DNA of 64,000 nucleotides, taken from assembly GCA_024235955.1 (NCBI GenBank), contig JACKLJ010000004.1, positions 124,001 to 188,000 of the forward strand, written 5' to 3'. Within the stretch, counting starts at the first letter, position 1; the number at the start of each line of letters is the position of its first letter. The notes beneath the pieces were generated by a model. It saw nothing but the letters and a program-made list of their open reading frames with translations, was not told where the DNA came from and searched no databases. The DNA is from Burkholderiaceae bacterium (GTDB lineage: Bacteria > Pseudomonadota > Gammaproteobacteria > Burkholderiales > Burkholderiaceae_C). Below, one piece after another: positions 29,270-38,501 of the stretch. A program made the position numbers and the translations under genes.

Positions 29270-30150
29270 ATGTTCTGGCTGCTGAAGGTGTCGCAGCTCT
29301 TCACGCTGCCGCTCTGGTAGCCCTGCATGAACCAGCGCTGGCGCTGGGCGCTGGAGCCGTGGGTGAAGCTGTCGGGCACCACGTAGCCCTGGTGCTCCTT
29401 CTGCAGCGTGTCGTCGCCGATCTGGTGCGCGGCGTTCATGGCCGAGGCGATGTCGTTCGGGTCCAGCCACTTCTTGGACTCCTGCGAATAGTGGGCCCAG
29501 ATGCCGGCGTAGCAGTCGGCCTGCAGCTCCAGCCGCACCGACAGCGCGTTCTGCTGCGCCTGGCTGACGCGGCCGCGCAGGCTGTCGACCTTGTCCGTCA
29601 GGCCCTGCAGGTTCTGCACGTGGTGGCCCACCTCGTGCGCGATCACGTAGGCCCGTGCGAACTCGCCCGGCGCGCCCAGCTGGCGCTGCATGGTGTCGAA
29701 GAAGCCCATGTCCAGATACACCTTCTGATCCTGCGGGCAGTAGAACGGGCCCATGGCCGACTGGCCGGTGCCGCAGGCCGTGGGTGTGGCGCCGCGGTAG
29801 AGCACCAGTTTGGGCGCCACGTAGCGCGCGCCGGCCTGCTGGAAGACCTGGCTCCACACGTCCTCGGTGTTGGCCAGCACGGTGGAGACGAAGGCGGCCT
29901 GCTGGTCGCTGGCCGGGGGCTTTTGCGCCGGGCCTTGCTGCTGCTGCACCGCCGGGCTGCCGCCACCGCCGCTGAGCACGCCGATGGTGGTGAGCGGGTT
30001 GATGCCGAACACGCCCCAGGCCACCAGCGCGATCACGATGGTCCCGATGCCGATGGTGCGGCCGCCCAGCATGCCGCCACCGCCGCCGCTGTAGCCCTCG
30101 CTGCGCCGGTCCTCGACGTTGTCCGACTGCCGGTTGCCTTCCCATCTCAT
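29266..30150 (-). CDS. neutral zinc metallopeptidase, YpfJ/KPN_02809 family
   Basis: 294 residues. An N-terminal Gly-rich cytoplasmic stretch and one membrane anchor (IGIGTIVIALVAWGVFGI, about 34-51) are followed by a periplasmic domain carrying the zinc motif HEVGHHVQNLQG near 173 and QADCYAGIWA with a likely third ligand. CGTGQSAMGPFYCP is characteristic of the family. Substrate unknown. It is divergent from pcp, with a 55 bp spacer. Confidence 0.9.
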   Translation of the reverse strand: MRWEGNRQSDNVEDRRSEGYSGGGGGMLGGRTIGIGTIVIALVAWGVFGINPLTTIGVLSGGGGSPAVQQQQGPAQKPPASDQQAAFVSTVLANTEDVWSQVFQQAGARYVAPKLVLYRGATPTACGTGQSAMGPFYCPQDQKVYLDMGFFDTMQRQLGAPGEFARAYVIAHEVGHHVQNLQGLTDKVDSLRGRVSQAQQNALSVRLELQADCYAGIWAHYSQESKKWLDPNDIASAMNAAHQIGDDTLQKEHQGYVVPDSFTHGSSAQRQRWFMQGYQSGSVKSCDTFSSQNI

Positions 30151-30205
30151 GGTCTTGTCCTCGGTTCACGGGCGGCGGGGGCGCGGCCCGGGTCACAATG
30201 GGCCA

Positions 30206-30892
30206 ATGGTAGCCCGAAACCCCGCCCGCCCACCGTCAGACACGGCCGCGTTGCGCAAGGTGCTGCTGACCGGTTTCGAGCCCTTCGGCGGCGACGCGCT
30301 CAACCCCAGCTGGCTGGCCGCGCAGGCGCTGCACGGCCGCCGCATCGCCGGCCATCGGGTGGTAGCGGCGCAGCTGCCCACGGTGTTCGGCGCCTCGCTG
30401 GAACGCCTGGACGCGCTGCTGCACCGGCACCGCCCTGCGCTGGTGGTCTGCCTGGGCCTGGCCGCCGGCCGCGCGGCGCTGTCGCTGGAGCGGGTGGCCA
30501 TCAACGTTCAGGATGCCCGCATGCCCGACAACGCCGGCGCCGAGCCGGTGGACGCCCCGGTGGTGCCGGGCGGCCCGGCGGCCTACTTCAGCACGCTGCC
30601 GATCAAGGCCATGCGCGCCGCCGCGCAGGCGGCCGGCGTGCCGGCCGAGGTCTCGCAGACCGCCGGCACCTTCGTGTGCAACCACGTGTTCTACGGGCTG
30701 ATGCACCGGCTGGCCGCCGAGCCCGCGCTGGCGCGCACGCGCGGCGGCTTCGTGCACGTGCCCCTGTTGCCCGAGCAGGGCACGCCCAGCCTGGCGCTGG
30801 AGGATCAGGTGAAGGGTCTGCGCGCGGCCATCGCGGCGGCGCTGACGCAGCGTGAGGGTGATCTGCGACAAGCGGCGGGCGCCATCAGCTGA
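30206..30892 (+). CDS. pcp: pyroglutamyl-peptidase I
   Basis: 228 residues, a cysteine peptidase (family C15) that removes N-terminal pyroglutamate. The LLTGFEPFGGDALNPSW N-terminal signature is clear. LERVAINVQDARMPDNAG includes the catalytic Glu region, TAGTFVCNHVFYGLMH carries the catalytic Cys, and GGFVHVPLLPEQ carries the catalytic His. ATG at 30206 is chosen; the first 17 residues are not conserved. Confidence 0.93.
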   Translation: MVARNPARPPSDTAALRKVLLTGFEPFGGDALNPSWLAAQALHGRRIAGHRVVAAQLPTVFGASLERLDALLHRHRPALVVCLGLAAGRAALSLERVAINVQDARMPDNAGAEPVDAPVVPGGPAAYFSTLPIKAMRAAAQAAGVPAEVSQTAGTFVCNHVFYGLMHRLAAEPALARTRGGFVHVPLLPEQGTPSLALEDQVKGLRAAIAAALTQREGDLRQAAGAIS

Positions 30893-30910
30893 CAGCCTGT
30901 CAGCTTGAAA

Positions 30911-30977
30911 ATGCTATTCCAACCATAGCTGCCTGCGCCCGTCACCAAAGGGCTGGAGCCACTTTTGGCTTGAAATC
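30911..30977 (+). repeat. dispersed TAGCTG repeat, copy 7
   Basis: CATAGCTGCCTGCGCCCG, then CACCAAAGGGCTGGAGCC and TTTTGGCTTGAAATCC. It separates the convergent pcp and gspE genes. Confidence 0.92.
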
Positions 30978-31049
30978 CGGGTGGTGCGGGGAAGCGCCGG
31001 CCATCGTCCCCCACCGATCCGACCGTCGGCGCTGCTGGTGCCGGAGCCG

Positions 31050-32450
31050 TCAATCCCTCGTCACCCGCAGCACTTCTTCCCGGCTGGTGATGCCCTGGGC
31101 GATCAGGCGCTCGCCGTCGTCCCGCATCAGGGTCATGCCGGCGGCCAGGGCGCTGGCGCGGATCTCGGCCTCGGGCGCCTGCGCGTGGATCTGGGCGCGG
31201 ATGGCGTTATCCACCATCAGCAGCTCGAACACGCCGGTGCGGCCCTGGTAGCCGGTGTGGCCGCAGGCCTCGCAGCCGGCGCCGTGGCAGGCGGGGCAGA
31301 ACTTGCGCACCAGCCGCTGCGCCAGCACGCCCAGCAGTGAGGAGCTGAGCAGGAACGGCTCCACGCCCATGTCCATCAGCCGGGTCACGGCGCTGGCGGC
31401 GTCGTTGGTGTGCAGCGTGGCCAGCACCAGGTGGCCGGTCAGGCTGGCCTGGATGGCGATCTGCGCGGTCTCGATGTCGCGGATTTCGCCGATCATCACG
31501 ATGTCCGGGTCCTGGCGCAGGATGGCACGCAGCGCGCGTGCGAAGTCGAGCTCGATCTTGCTGTTGACCTGCGTCTGGCCGACGCCCGGCAGGTCGTACT
31601 CGATCGGGTCTTCCACCGTCATGATGTTGTTGTGCGCCGCGTCCAGCCGCGCCAGGCTGGCGTACAGGGTGGTGGTCTTGCCCGAGCCGGTGGGGCCGGT
31701 GACCAGGATGATGCCGTGCGGCTGGCGGATCAGCTGCTCGAACTGCCGCAGCACGCCGCCCTGCATGCCCACCGCTTCCAGGCTGAGCTTGCTCTCGCTC
31801 TTGTCGAGCAGGCGCAGCACGGCGCGTTCGCCATGCGCGTTGGGCAGGGTGGAGACGCGCACGTCGATCGCGCGCGTGCCCAGCCGCAGGCTGATGCGGC
31901 CGTCCTGCGGCAGGCGCTTTTCTGCGATGTCGAGGTCGGCCATGATCTTCAGGCGCGAGATCAGCGCCGCGTGCAGCGCGCGGTTGGGCTGCACCACCTC
32001 GCGCAGCGCGCCGTCGACCCTAAAGCGCACGCTGGAATGGCGCTCGTAGGGCTCGATGTGGATGTCGCTGGCGCCGTCGCGCGCGGCCTGCGTGAGCAGC
32101 GCGTTCAGCATGCGGATGATGGGCGCGTCGTCGCTGGACTCCAGCAGGTCTTCCACCGCCGGCAGCTCCTGCATGATGCGGGAGAGGTCGGCGTCGGACT
32201 GCACCTCGCTCACCACCGCGGCAGCCGAGGATTCGCTCTGCGAATAGGCGGCCGAGATGCGGTGCGCCAGCTCGCCGGCGTCGAGCTGCTGCAGCCCCAG
32301 CGGCTGCTCGCCGGCACCCCAGCGGCGCATCACCTCGCCCAGCGCCGCGCCCTCCGGCTGGCCGTTGTGCCACAGCGTGAGCGCCTGGCCGTCGTCCTCC
32401 AGCAGCAGGCCGGCGGAGCGGGCGAAGGCGTAGGGCAGCGGGTAGCGCAT
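31050..32450 (-). CDS. gspE: type II secretion ATPase GspE
   Basis: 466 residues from the ATG at 32450; the open frame continues far upstream antiparallel to nothing conserved and overlaps gspD, so it is ignored. It energises the T2SS pseudopilus. The P-loop TGPTGSGKTTT is at about 251-261, with Asp box ASDIHIEPYERHSSVRFRVDG, Walker B-like VMIGEIRD, His box and the zinc-type CPACHGAGCEACG. It is the last gsp gene on this strand; no gspF follows before pcp. Confidence 0.96.
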   Translation of the reverse strand: MRYPLPYAFARSAGLLLEDDGQALTLWHNGQPEGAALGEVMRRWGAGEQPLGLQQLDAGELAHRISAAYSQSESSAAAVVSEVQSDADLSRIMQELPAVEDLLESSDDAPIIRMLNALLTQAARDGASDIHIEPYERHSSVRFRVDGALREVVQPNRALHAALISRLKIMADLDIAEKRLPQDGRISLRLGTRAIDVRVSTLPNAHGERAVLRLLDKSESKLSLEAVGMQGGVLRQFEQLIRQPHGIILVTGPTGSGKTTTLYASLARLDAAHNNIMTVEDPIEYDLPGVGQTQVNSKIELDFARALRAILRQDPDIVMIGEIRDIETAQIAIQASLTGHLVLATLHTNDAASAVTRLMDMGVEPFLLSSSLLGVLAQRLVRKFCPACHGAGCEACGHTGYQGRTGVFELLMVDNAIRAQIHAQAPEAEIRASALAAGMTLMRDDGERLIAQGITSREEVLRVTRD

Positions 32451-32458
32451 GGCCCCGC

Positions 32459-34762
32459 TTACTGCGCCCGCAGCACCGTGCCGCTGCTGTAGTCGCTGCC
32501 TTCGCCAGCCGCGGGGTTGATCAGCGGCGGCGGCGGGGCCGGGCGCGTCCAGGCCTCGGGGCGCACCGGTGTCACCGCGGGCATCACCGGCGCCTGGTTG
32601 ACCTGCAGCACCGAGCTCGGCTTGGGCTGGGTGGCCTGCTGGGTGGCGCGCATCATGTCGTAGCGGTCGAGCGAGAAGCTTTCGGAGGCCGCGGCGTCGC
32701 GCACGATCACCGGGCGCAGGAACACCATCAGGTTGGTCTTGACGTAGCTGCGGTTGCGGCTCTTGAACAGGTTGCCGAACACCGGCACGTCGCCCAGCAC
32801 GGGCACCTTGTCCTCGGTGCTGGAGTACTGGTCTTCCAGCAGGCCGCCCAGCACCACGATGGCGCCGTCGTCCACCAGCACGCTGGATTCGATGGCGCGC
32901 TTGTTGGTGATCGGGCCGCTGGAGTTGGTGGCGGTGCCGCTCACCACGCTCGACACCTCCTGGTAGATCACCATCTTGATGGTGCCGTCCTCGCTGATCT
33001 GCGGCTTCACGCGCAGCGTCAGGCCGACGTCCTTGCGTTCGTAGGTCTGGAACGGGTTGACCGAGGTGCTGCTGGAGCCGGTGTTGGTGTAGCTGCCGGT
33101 CACGAAGGGCACGTTCTGGCCGACGATGATCTTGGCCTCTTCGTTGTCGAGTGTGAGCAGCGTGGGGGTGGACAGCACGTTGCCCGCGCCGGTGCTCTGG
33201 ATGAAGTTGGCCAGCAGGCCGAGAGTCTTGGAGCCCACCAGCAGGTTGAAGCCGGTGTTGACGGTGGGGAGCGTGGTGGACGTACCCTTGGTGTAGCCGT
33301 ACAGCGCCGACGCGAAGTCGACGATGCTGGTGCTGCTGGTGCCCGAAGAGGTCGCGCGCGCGGTGGAGTAGTTGGTGCCCAGCACGCCCACGGTGCTGCC
33401 GCCGCCGAACAGGCCTTGCCACTGGATGCCGAAATCGGCCGCCTTGTCTTCCCGCACCTCGGCGATCAGGCTTTCCACGAACACCTGGGCGCGCCGCTGG
33501 TCGAGCTTGTCGATCACCGCGCGCAGCTCGCGGTACACCGGCTCGGGCGCGCTGATGATGAGCGAGTTGGTGGCCGGATCGGCCTGGATCTGCCCGCCGG
33601 TGGAAGGCTGGTTGCTGGCCGCGGCGTTGATGGTGGGGCCGCTGGCCAGGCTGCTCATGCCGGAGCTGGTGCTGCCGGTGCTGGCCTGGGTCTGCGTGGC
33701 CTGGCTGGTGGCGGCCGGAGTTGCTGCCGGAGCGCTGCTGCCCGCCGCGCCGCCGGTCTGCGACTGGCCGGGCAGGGCGGCCAGCGCCGCGCGCAGCGTC
33801 ACGGCCAGCTTGGTGGCCTCGGCGTTCTTCAGGTAGACCACGTGGATGTTGCCGCTGGAGCCGTCGGGCCGCAGCGACGCCGGCTGGTCGAGCTGCTCGA
33901 TCAGGGTCTTGGCCAGGGCCAGCCGCGCCGGGTTGGCGGCGCGGATGATGATGGCGTTGCTGCGCGGCTCCGGCACCAGCGTGGTCTTGTAGCCGCCCTC
34001 GTTGCTGGTGGCGGCGGCCACGGCCACCGTGGGCTGGCCCGGCACGGGGGTCGGAATGGCGGAGCCGCCACCGCTCTCCATTAGCCGCGCGACCAGCGGC
34101 GCCAGGTCGGAGGCGATGCCGTACTTCAGGTGCACGATCTCGACGCCGGTGGCGCCGGAGATGTCGAGCGCCGCGATGATGCGCGCGATGCGCTGCAGGT
34201 TCTCGGCGTAGTCGGTGATCACCAGGGCGTTGGTGCCCGGGTTGACATTGATGGTGTTGTTGGGGCTGATCAGCGGCCGCAGGATCGGCACCAGGTTGTT
34301 GGCGTTCTCGTGCGTGAGCCGGAAGATCTGCGTCACGATCTGCCCGGTCGCGCCGCGCACCGGCCCGGCGGACACCGCGCTGCTCTGCAGCTTGGCCTCG
34401 GCCTCGGGCAGCACCAGGGAGATACCGTTGTTCTCCACCAGCGAGAAGCCCTGCGTGCGCAGCTGCGAGGCGAACAGCTGCATGGCCTGCGCCGGCGTCA
34501 CCGGCACGGTGGAGGTGAGCGTCATGGTGCCCTTGACGCGCGGGTCCACCACCACGTTGCGGCCGGTGATGGTGGCCATGGTGCGCGCCACGGCCTCGAT
34601 CTCGGCGTTGGCGAAGTCCAGCGTGACCTTGCCGCCGGCGGCCGGCTTGGCGCCTTCCTGGGCGTACAGCGGCGCGCCGGGCTGGGCGCAGAGCACGCAG
34701 GCGGCGATCAGGAGGGAAGCCGCGCGGGCCGTGCGGGAGCGGGAGAAAAGCGATGCGGTCAT
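32459..34762 (-). CDS. gspD: type II secretion outer-membrane secretin GspD
   Basis: 767 residues. A signal peptide (ASLLIAACVLCAQPGAPLYA) is followed by periplasmic N0-N3 domains (VTLDFANAEIEAVARTMATI start N0), with an Ala/Ser/Thr-rich insertion in N3 near 340-400. The secretin domain contains LSTPTLLTLDNEEAKIIVGQ and ERKDVGLTLRVKPQISEDGT. It forms the outer-membrane exit channel. The gene sits 21 bp after gspN and 8 bp before gspE. No pilotin gene is evident in the window. Confidence 0.97.
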   Translation of the reverse strand: MTASLFSRSRTARAASLLIAACVLCAQPGAPLYAQEGAKPAAGGKVTLDFANAEIEAVARTMATITGRNVVVDPRVKGTMTLTSTVPVTPAQAMQLFASQLRTQGFSLVENNGISLVLPEAEAKLQSSAVSAGPVRGATGQIVTQIFRLTHENANNLVPILRPLISPNNTINVNPGTNALVITDYAENLQRIARIIAALDISGATGVEIVHLKYGIASDLAPLVARLMESGGGSAIPTPVPGQPTVAVAAATSNEGGYKTTLVPEPRSNAIIIRAANPARLALAKTLIEQLDQPASLRPDGSSGNIHVVYLKNAEATKLAVTLRAALAALPGQSQTGGAAGSSAPAATPAATSQATQTQASTGSTSSGMSSLASGPTINAAASNQPSTGGQIQADPATNSLIISAPEPVYRELRAVIDKLDQRRAQVFVESLIAEVREDKAADFGIQWQGLFGGGSTVGVLGTNYSTARATSSGTSSTSIVDFASALYGYTKGTSTTLPTVNTGFNLLVGSKTLGLLANFIQSTGAGNVLSTPTLLTLDNEEAKIIVGQNVPFVTGSYTNTGSSSTSVNPFQTYERKDVGLTLRVKPQISEDGTIKMVIYQEVSSVVSGTATNSSGPITNKRAIESSVLVDDGAIVVLGGLLEDQYSSTEDKVPVLGDVPVFGNLFKSRNRSYVKTNLMVFLRPVIVRDAAASESFSLDRYDMMRATQQATQPKPSSVLQVNQAPVMPAVTPVRPEAWTRPAPPPPLINPAAGEGSDYSSGTVLRAQ

Positions 34763-34783
34763 GTGGGATTCGTTCTCACGCTC

Positions 34784-35632
34784 TCAGCCCAGGAAAATCT
34801 TGGTGCGGTCGCCCTGGCGGCGGCCCAGCAGGTTCAGCAGGTTGGCCAGCTGCGTCTCCATGCCGGGCGCGGCCCAGGCCTCGCCGGAAAAGCGCAGCCG
34901 CTGGCCCACCCACTGACCGCTGCCGGTCAACTGGAGCGGGCCCTCGAGCGTGGACAGGTTGAGCGTGGGGGCGTCGCCGCCGGCCAGAATCATCCGATAG
35001 GACCCCAGGGGTTGAACGGTGGACAGCCGGGACGACATGTGGCGTGCGGTGAATTCGGCACGGCCCTGCAGCGCCAGACGGCCAGCGAGCCATTCTACTG
35101 AAAGCCCCTGCGTGGCCAGGGCCAGCTGGCCCTGCGGCTCGATGGTGTTCATGGGCGTGCCCAGGCCGGCCAGCAGCGAGGCCGGAAACAGCGCCTGGCC
35201 GTCCTCCACCCGCACCTGGGCGCCGCTCCAGCGCGGGCTCACGCGCGCGGCCAGCGGGCCTTCGGGCGTGCAGCAGTTGGTGCGCAGCTCGGCGCGCAGG
35301 CCGCTCCAGGCGGGACGCAGCGTCCAGTGCACGCGCCCGGGCAGGGTGGTGGCGCCATCGCTGCCGGCACCGCCGGTGAGCAGCAGCCGGGCTGAACCCG
35401 CCCACAGCGTGCCCTGGGGATCGGCCAGCTGCACCATCTGGCCGGTGCCGCCGGCCACGGCGGCGGCCAGCCAGCGCGCCGGCGCCTGGGTGACGAACAC
35501 CAGCACCAGCCCCAGCAACCCGCCCAGCCAGGCCCAGCGCCAGGGCGCGCGCGGGCCGGTGTCGGCGCGGCGGGGGCTGGCCCGGTGCGTGGTGGAGCGG
35601 TTCACGGCGTGATCAGCCGGCACGTGGGGCAC
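34784..35632 (-). CDS. gspN: type II secretion protein GspN
   Basis: 282 residues with one N-terminal membrane anchor (WAWLGGLLGLVLVFVTQAPARWL) and a long periplasmic part that includes LADPQGTLWAGSARL, typical of the T2SSN family. GspN is an accessory inner-membrane component whose role is poorly defined. No ATG is available; GTG codons at 35632 and 35605 are both possible and neither has a strong ribosome-binding site. It is placed between gspM and gspD. Confidence 0.85.
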   Translation of the reverse strand: MPHVPADHAVNRSTTHRASPRRADTGPRAPWRWAWLGGLLGLVLVFVTQAPARWLAAAVAGGTGQMVQLADPQGTLWAGSARLLLTGGAGSDGATTLPGRVHWTLRPAWSGLRAELRTNCCTPEGPLAARVSPRWSGAQVRVEDGQALFPASLLAGLGTPMNTIEPQGQLALATQGLSVEWLAGRLALQGRAEFTARHMSSRLSTVQPLGSYRMILAGGDAPTLNLSTLEGPLQLTGSGQWVGQRLRFSGEAWAAPGMETQLANLLNLLGRRQGDRTKIFLG

Positions 35633-35648
35633 CGGCTGGGCAACAGGC

Positions 35649-36161
35649 TCATGACTCGGGCAGCGCCAGCGACAGCGTGCCGCTCCACTGCGGCGCGTCC
35701 GGCGGGCCGCTGCGGGTCAGGCGGGCGTCGGTGGGCACGGCGCGGGCGTTGACGCGGGCGTCCTGCAGCCAGGCGGCCAGGTCGGCCGCGCCGGCGTTGG
35801 TGAGGGTGACGGTGGCGCGGTTGCCGGCCACGGCCAGCCGGCCGGCGTTGCCCAGGCGGTTTTTCACCGAGGCTTCCAGCGCCTTCAGCGCCTCGTTGGC
35901 GCCGATGCGTGGCAGCGCCTTGAGCGATTCGGCCTCGGCCTTCAGGCGCTGCATCTGCTGCATCTGGGCGTCGGCGGCGGCGCGCTCGCCGGCGGCCTGG
36001 CGCAGCGTGGCCAGGGCCGGCGCCAGCGCCAGCCACCACAGCAGCGCGGCGATGACCACGGTGGCGGCCAGCAGCACCAGCCTGCGCTCGCGCGCGTCCA
36101 GCCGGCTCCAGGCGGCGCCCAGGCGCACCAGCGGGTGGCGGTGGGCGGCGGCGGTGCTCAC
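35649..36161 (-). CDS. gspM: type II secretion protein GspM
   Basis: 170 residues starting at a GTG that overlaps the gspL stop (GTGA). There is a single membrane segment (LVLLAATVVIAALLWWLALAPAL, about 27-49), then a coiled-coil (QAAGERAAADAQMQQMQRL) and a small ferredoxin-like periplasmic domain. GspM partners GspL in the inner-membrane platform. Length and position in the operon fit. Confidence 0.9.
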   Translation of the reverse strand: MSTAAAHRHPLVRLGAAWSRLDARERRLVLLAATVVIAALLWWLALAPALATLRQAAGERAAADAQMQQMQRLKAEAESLKALPRIGANEALKALEASVKNRLGNAGRLAVAGNRATVTLTNAGAADLAAWLQDARVNARAVPTDARLTRSGPPDAPQWSGTLSLALPES

Positions 36162-37390
36162 GGCTGCTCCTGGGGTTGCAGGCGCACGCCGCCGTCCTCG
36201 GTGCTCAGCCGGTAGCCGAGCGGCGAGAGGCGCTGGTTCAGCCCGGCCAGCTCGCTGGCGGCCACCTGCACACCCTTGGCGTGCAGCTCGCCTGCTGCAT
36301 ATTCGATAGCTGTCGGCACCTGTCCTGCCTGGGCTACCGCGCCCAAAGCACTCAAAATGGGTTCCAGGTCGCGGGGCGATGCGGCACCGGTGCGCTGGCG
36401 CAGCAAAGCCACTTCGCGCGCCATCTGCACCGGGGCGTCCACCACCACCGGCACCTTGGGAAAGCTGTCGGTCAGCACGGCGCGCACGGCCGACTGGCGG
36501 CGCGCCAGGTCGGTGCGGGTCTGCCAGGCCCAGACGTTCAGGCCCACCAGGTTGGCCAGCAGCAGCAGGGCGACGCCCCAGCGTGCCGGGCGCCATTGCG
36601 GTGCGTGCAGCAGGTCGCGCCACAGCGCGGCGAGGCGCTTGGCGCTGCGTGCGCGGCCGCCCTGGGCGAATTCGAGCTGCGCCAGATCCCAGCCGGACCG
36701 GCTGGCGGCCAGCAGGCGCTCGGCCGGCTGCTGCAGCGCCACCGGCTGGCGCAGCACCTGCTCGGCCAGCGCGGCCACCGCGGGTTCGGCCAGGGCCTGC
36801 ACGGCGAGGGCCGGGTCGGCTGCCGCCTCGGCGGCCGCGGCGGGCAGCAGGCCCAGTGTGGCCTGCGAGAACGGCAGCGCCTGCACGCCGCCGGCGGTGT
36901 CGGCGCCGTTCACCAGCACCTGGGCGCGCTCGGGCTCCCCCACCACGGTCAGGCGCAGCGGGCCGGCCTGGGGGGCCAGCTCGGGCACGATGCGGCCGAC
37001 GGCGCGGCCGGCTGCTTCCAGCGCCTGCAGGTGGGTGGCCAGCCAGTCGCGCCGGCACACGGCCACCCAGGCCGGGCCGCCGGCGCCCACACCGGGCTCC
37101 AGCGCGAAGTGCAGGGCATCGGCCTCGTCCAGCAACTGCTCTTCCAGCAGCCCGGTCAGCACCGGGCGCAGCCGGGCCGACTGGGCACCCACCCCCTTGG
37201 GCAGGGTCACGAGGTGCCAGGACAGCTGGGCCGCCGGCACCACGGCCACCACCTCCACACCGCGGCCGCCGGCCGGCAGCAGCGCGGGTGCGGCGGTGCC
37301 GTGCGCGGCCACGGCCTGGCCGTCACCGGAGGTGGCCCAGGCGTAACTGCCGGGCGCGCCCGGCGGGAGGGAGATCAGCAGCAGACTCAT
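36158..37390 (-). CDS. gspL: type II secretion protein GspL
   Basis: 410 residues. The cytoplasmic actin-like domain (about 1-270: QLSWHLVTLPKGV, RPVLTGLLEEQLLDE) binds GspE. It is followed by a membrane segment (WGVALLLLANLVGLNVWAW, about 283-301) and a periplasmic ferredoxin-like domain. It recruits the ATPase to the membrane. ATG at 37390; 46 bp separate it from gspK. Codons around 36300-36360 show a faint resemblance to the dispersed repeat, judged coincidental. Confidence 0.92.
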   Translation of the reverse strand: MSLLLISLPPGAPGSYAWATSGDGQAVAAHGTAAPALLPAGGRGVEVVAVVPAAQLSWHLVTLPKGVGAQSARLRPVLTGLLEEQLLDEADALHFALEPGVGAGGPAWVAVCRRDWLATHLQALEAAGRAVGRIVPELAPQAGPLRLTVVGEPERAQVLVNGADTAGGVQALPFSQATLGLLPAAAAEAAADPALAVQALAEPAVAALAEQVLRQPVALQQPAERLLAASRSGWDLAQLEFAQGGRARSAKRLAALWRDLLHAPQWRPARWGVALLLLANLVGLNVWAWQTRTDLARRQSAVRAVLTDSFPKVPVVVDAPVQMAREVALLRQRTGAASPRDLEPILSALGAVAQAGQVPTAIEYAAGELHAKGVQVAASELAGLNQRLSPLGYRLSTEDGGVRLQPQEQP

Positions 37391-37436
37391 GGCGAAAAAC
37401 TGGCGGCCATTGTAGGCAGGGGCGTGCCGCTTCTGG

Positions 37437-38501
37437 CTAGCGCGCCGCCACCGTGCCGGCGGCGGGCAGGGTGAGCGGGGTGCGGTAGCGCCACAGCGGG
37501 ACGATCTTGACGCTAGCCGGCGGGGCGCCGTCGCGCCGTACCACCGCCACCTCTTCCAGCGCCAGCGTGTCGAGCCGCAGGCGGCCGCGCACCTCGAAGA
37601 AGCGGCTGGCGACGCCGAGCCACTGGCGCGGCAGCCCGCTGGCGCCGACCTGGGTGAGCGCGGTGGCCGCGTTGGTGAAGTAGTTCTGCTGGCGCAGGTT
37701 TTCCAGCCGGCGTGCGCTGGCCATGTCGAGCCCCGGCACGGCGGCGTAGATGACCTCCGGGCTGGCGGTGTTGAGGTTGACGGTGGTCACGTTCTCGTCC
37801 GGCAGCAAGGTGGCGTAGGGTGCCAGGGCGGCCACCGTCTCGGGCGCGACGCCGAGCCAGGTGAGCTGCTCCAGCCGCTGCGGCAGCAGGGGCGCGTCGC
37901 CCTCGGTGGCCTTGCCCTGCATGGCCTGCTCGGCCGACTGCAGGCCGCGCTGGATCTGCCCGACCTCGCTGGCGGGCAGGCCGAGCAGCTCGAACAGGCG
38001 GTTGAACACCTCGATGGCGAACAGCTGGTTCTCGGCGTTGCCGTGCACCAGGTTCATCAGGTTCAGGCGCGACTGCAGGTCGGTCACCTGGCCGGAGAGG
38101 AAGGCATCGCGGTCGAGGTCGGAGGCGTCCTCGCCGGCGGCCAGGAAGGTGGACAGGCGTGCCTCGGCCAGCGGTACGGCCCAGGGCTCGCCCAGGTGGT
38201 CGACGCTGGAGTTGCGCCGGTCGCCGCCCAGGATCAGCCGGCCCCAGTCGAGCGCGCCCACCAGGATCCAGCTGGCCTGGATGCGCGTGCGCTCGGCCGA
38301 TTCCACCTCCACGCCGCGCCACTGGCGCCACAGCGCCGCCGCGGCCAGCGTGGCCACCAGCGCCACGGTGATCATGGCGGCCAGCAGGGCGGCGCCGCGC
38401 GTGCGCCGTGGCCGTGCGCCCCGCTGTTCACCGTGGCGGCCCCACCCCTTTTGGGAGCGGCCCGGGGGTGGACGGCGGGAGGCTTGGCGGGAGGCGATCA
38501 C
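37437..38501 (-). CDS. gspK: type II secretion minor pseudopilin GspK
   Basis: 354 residues from a GTG overlapping the gspJ stop. The prepilin-type segment RTRGAALLAAMITVALVATL has its cleavage Gly at about 36 and lacks Glu at +5, as usual for GspK. The periplasmic part holds the large GspK alpha-helical domain (DLQSRLNLMNLVHG, VTTVNLNTASPEVIYAAVPG). GspK caps the pseudopilus tip with I and J. The 36-residue basic leader is long for the family. Confidence 0.93.
   Translation of the reverse strand: MIASRQASRRPPPGRSQKGWGRHGEQRGARPRRTRGAALLAAMITVALVATLAAAALWRQWRGVEVESAERTRIQASWILVGALDWGRLILGGDRRNSSVDHLGEPWAVPLAEARLSTFLAAGEDASDLDRDAFLSGQVTDLQSRLNLMNLVHGNAENQLFAIEVFNRLFELLGLPASEVGQIQRGLQSAEQAMQGKATEGDAPLLPQRLEQLTWLGVAPETVAALAPYATLLPDENVTTVNLNTASPEVIYAAVPGLDMASARRLENLRQQNYFTNAATALTQVGASGLPRQWLGVASRFFEVRGRLRLDTLALEEVAVVRRDGAPPASVKIVPLWRYRTPLTLPAAGTVAAR

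Noticed and set aside
32451..33422. N-terminal extension of GspE by more than 300 codons
   Set aside because: The extension is out of frame with and inside gspD, and is Arg/His/Gln-rich. GspE of normal length begins at 32450.
36290..36365. Possible dispersed-repeat copy inside gspL (GATAGCTG and CTCAAAATGG)
   Set aside because: The central CCTGCGCCCG block is not in the right place and the encoded LGAVAQAGQVPTAIEYAAGE fits the expected GspL periplasmic domain, so coincidence is simpler.
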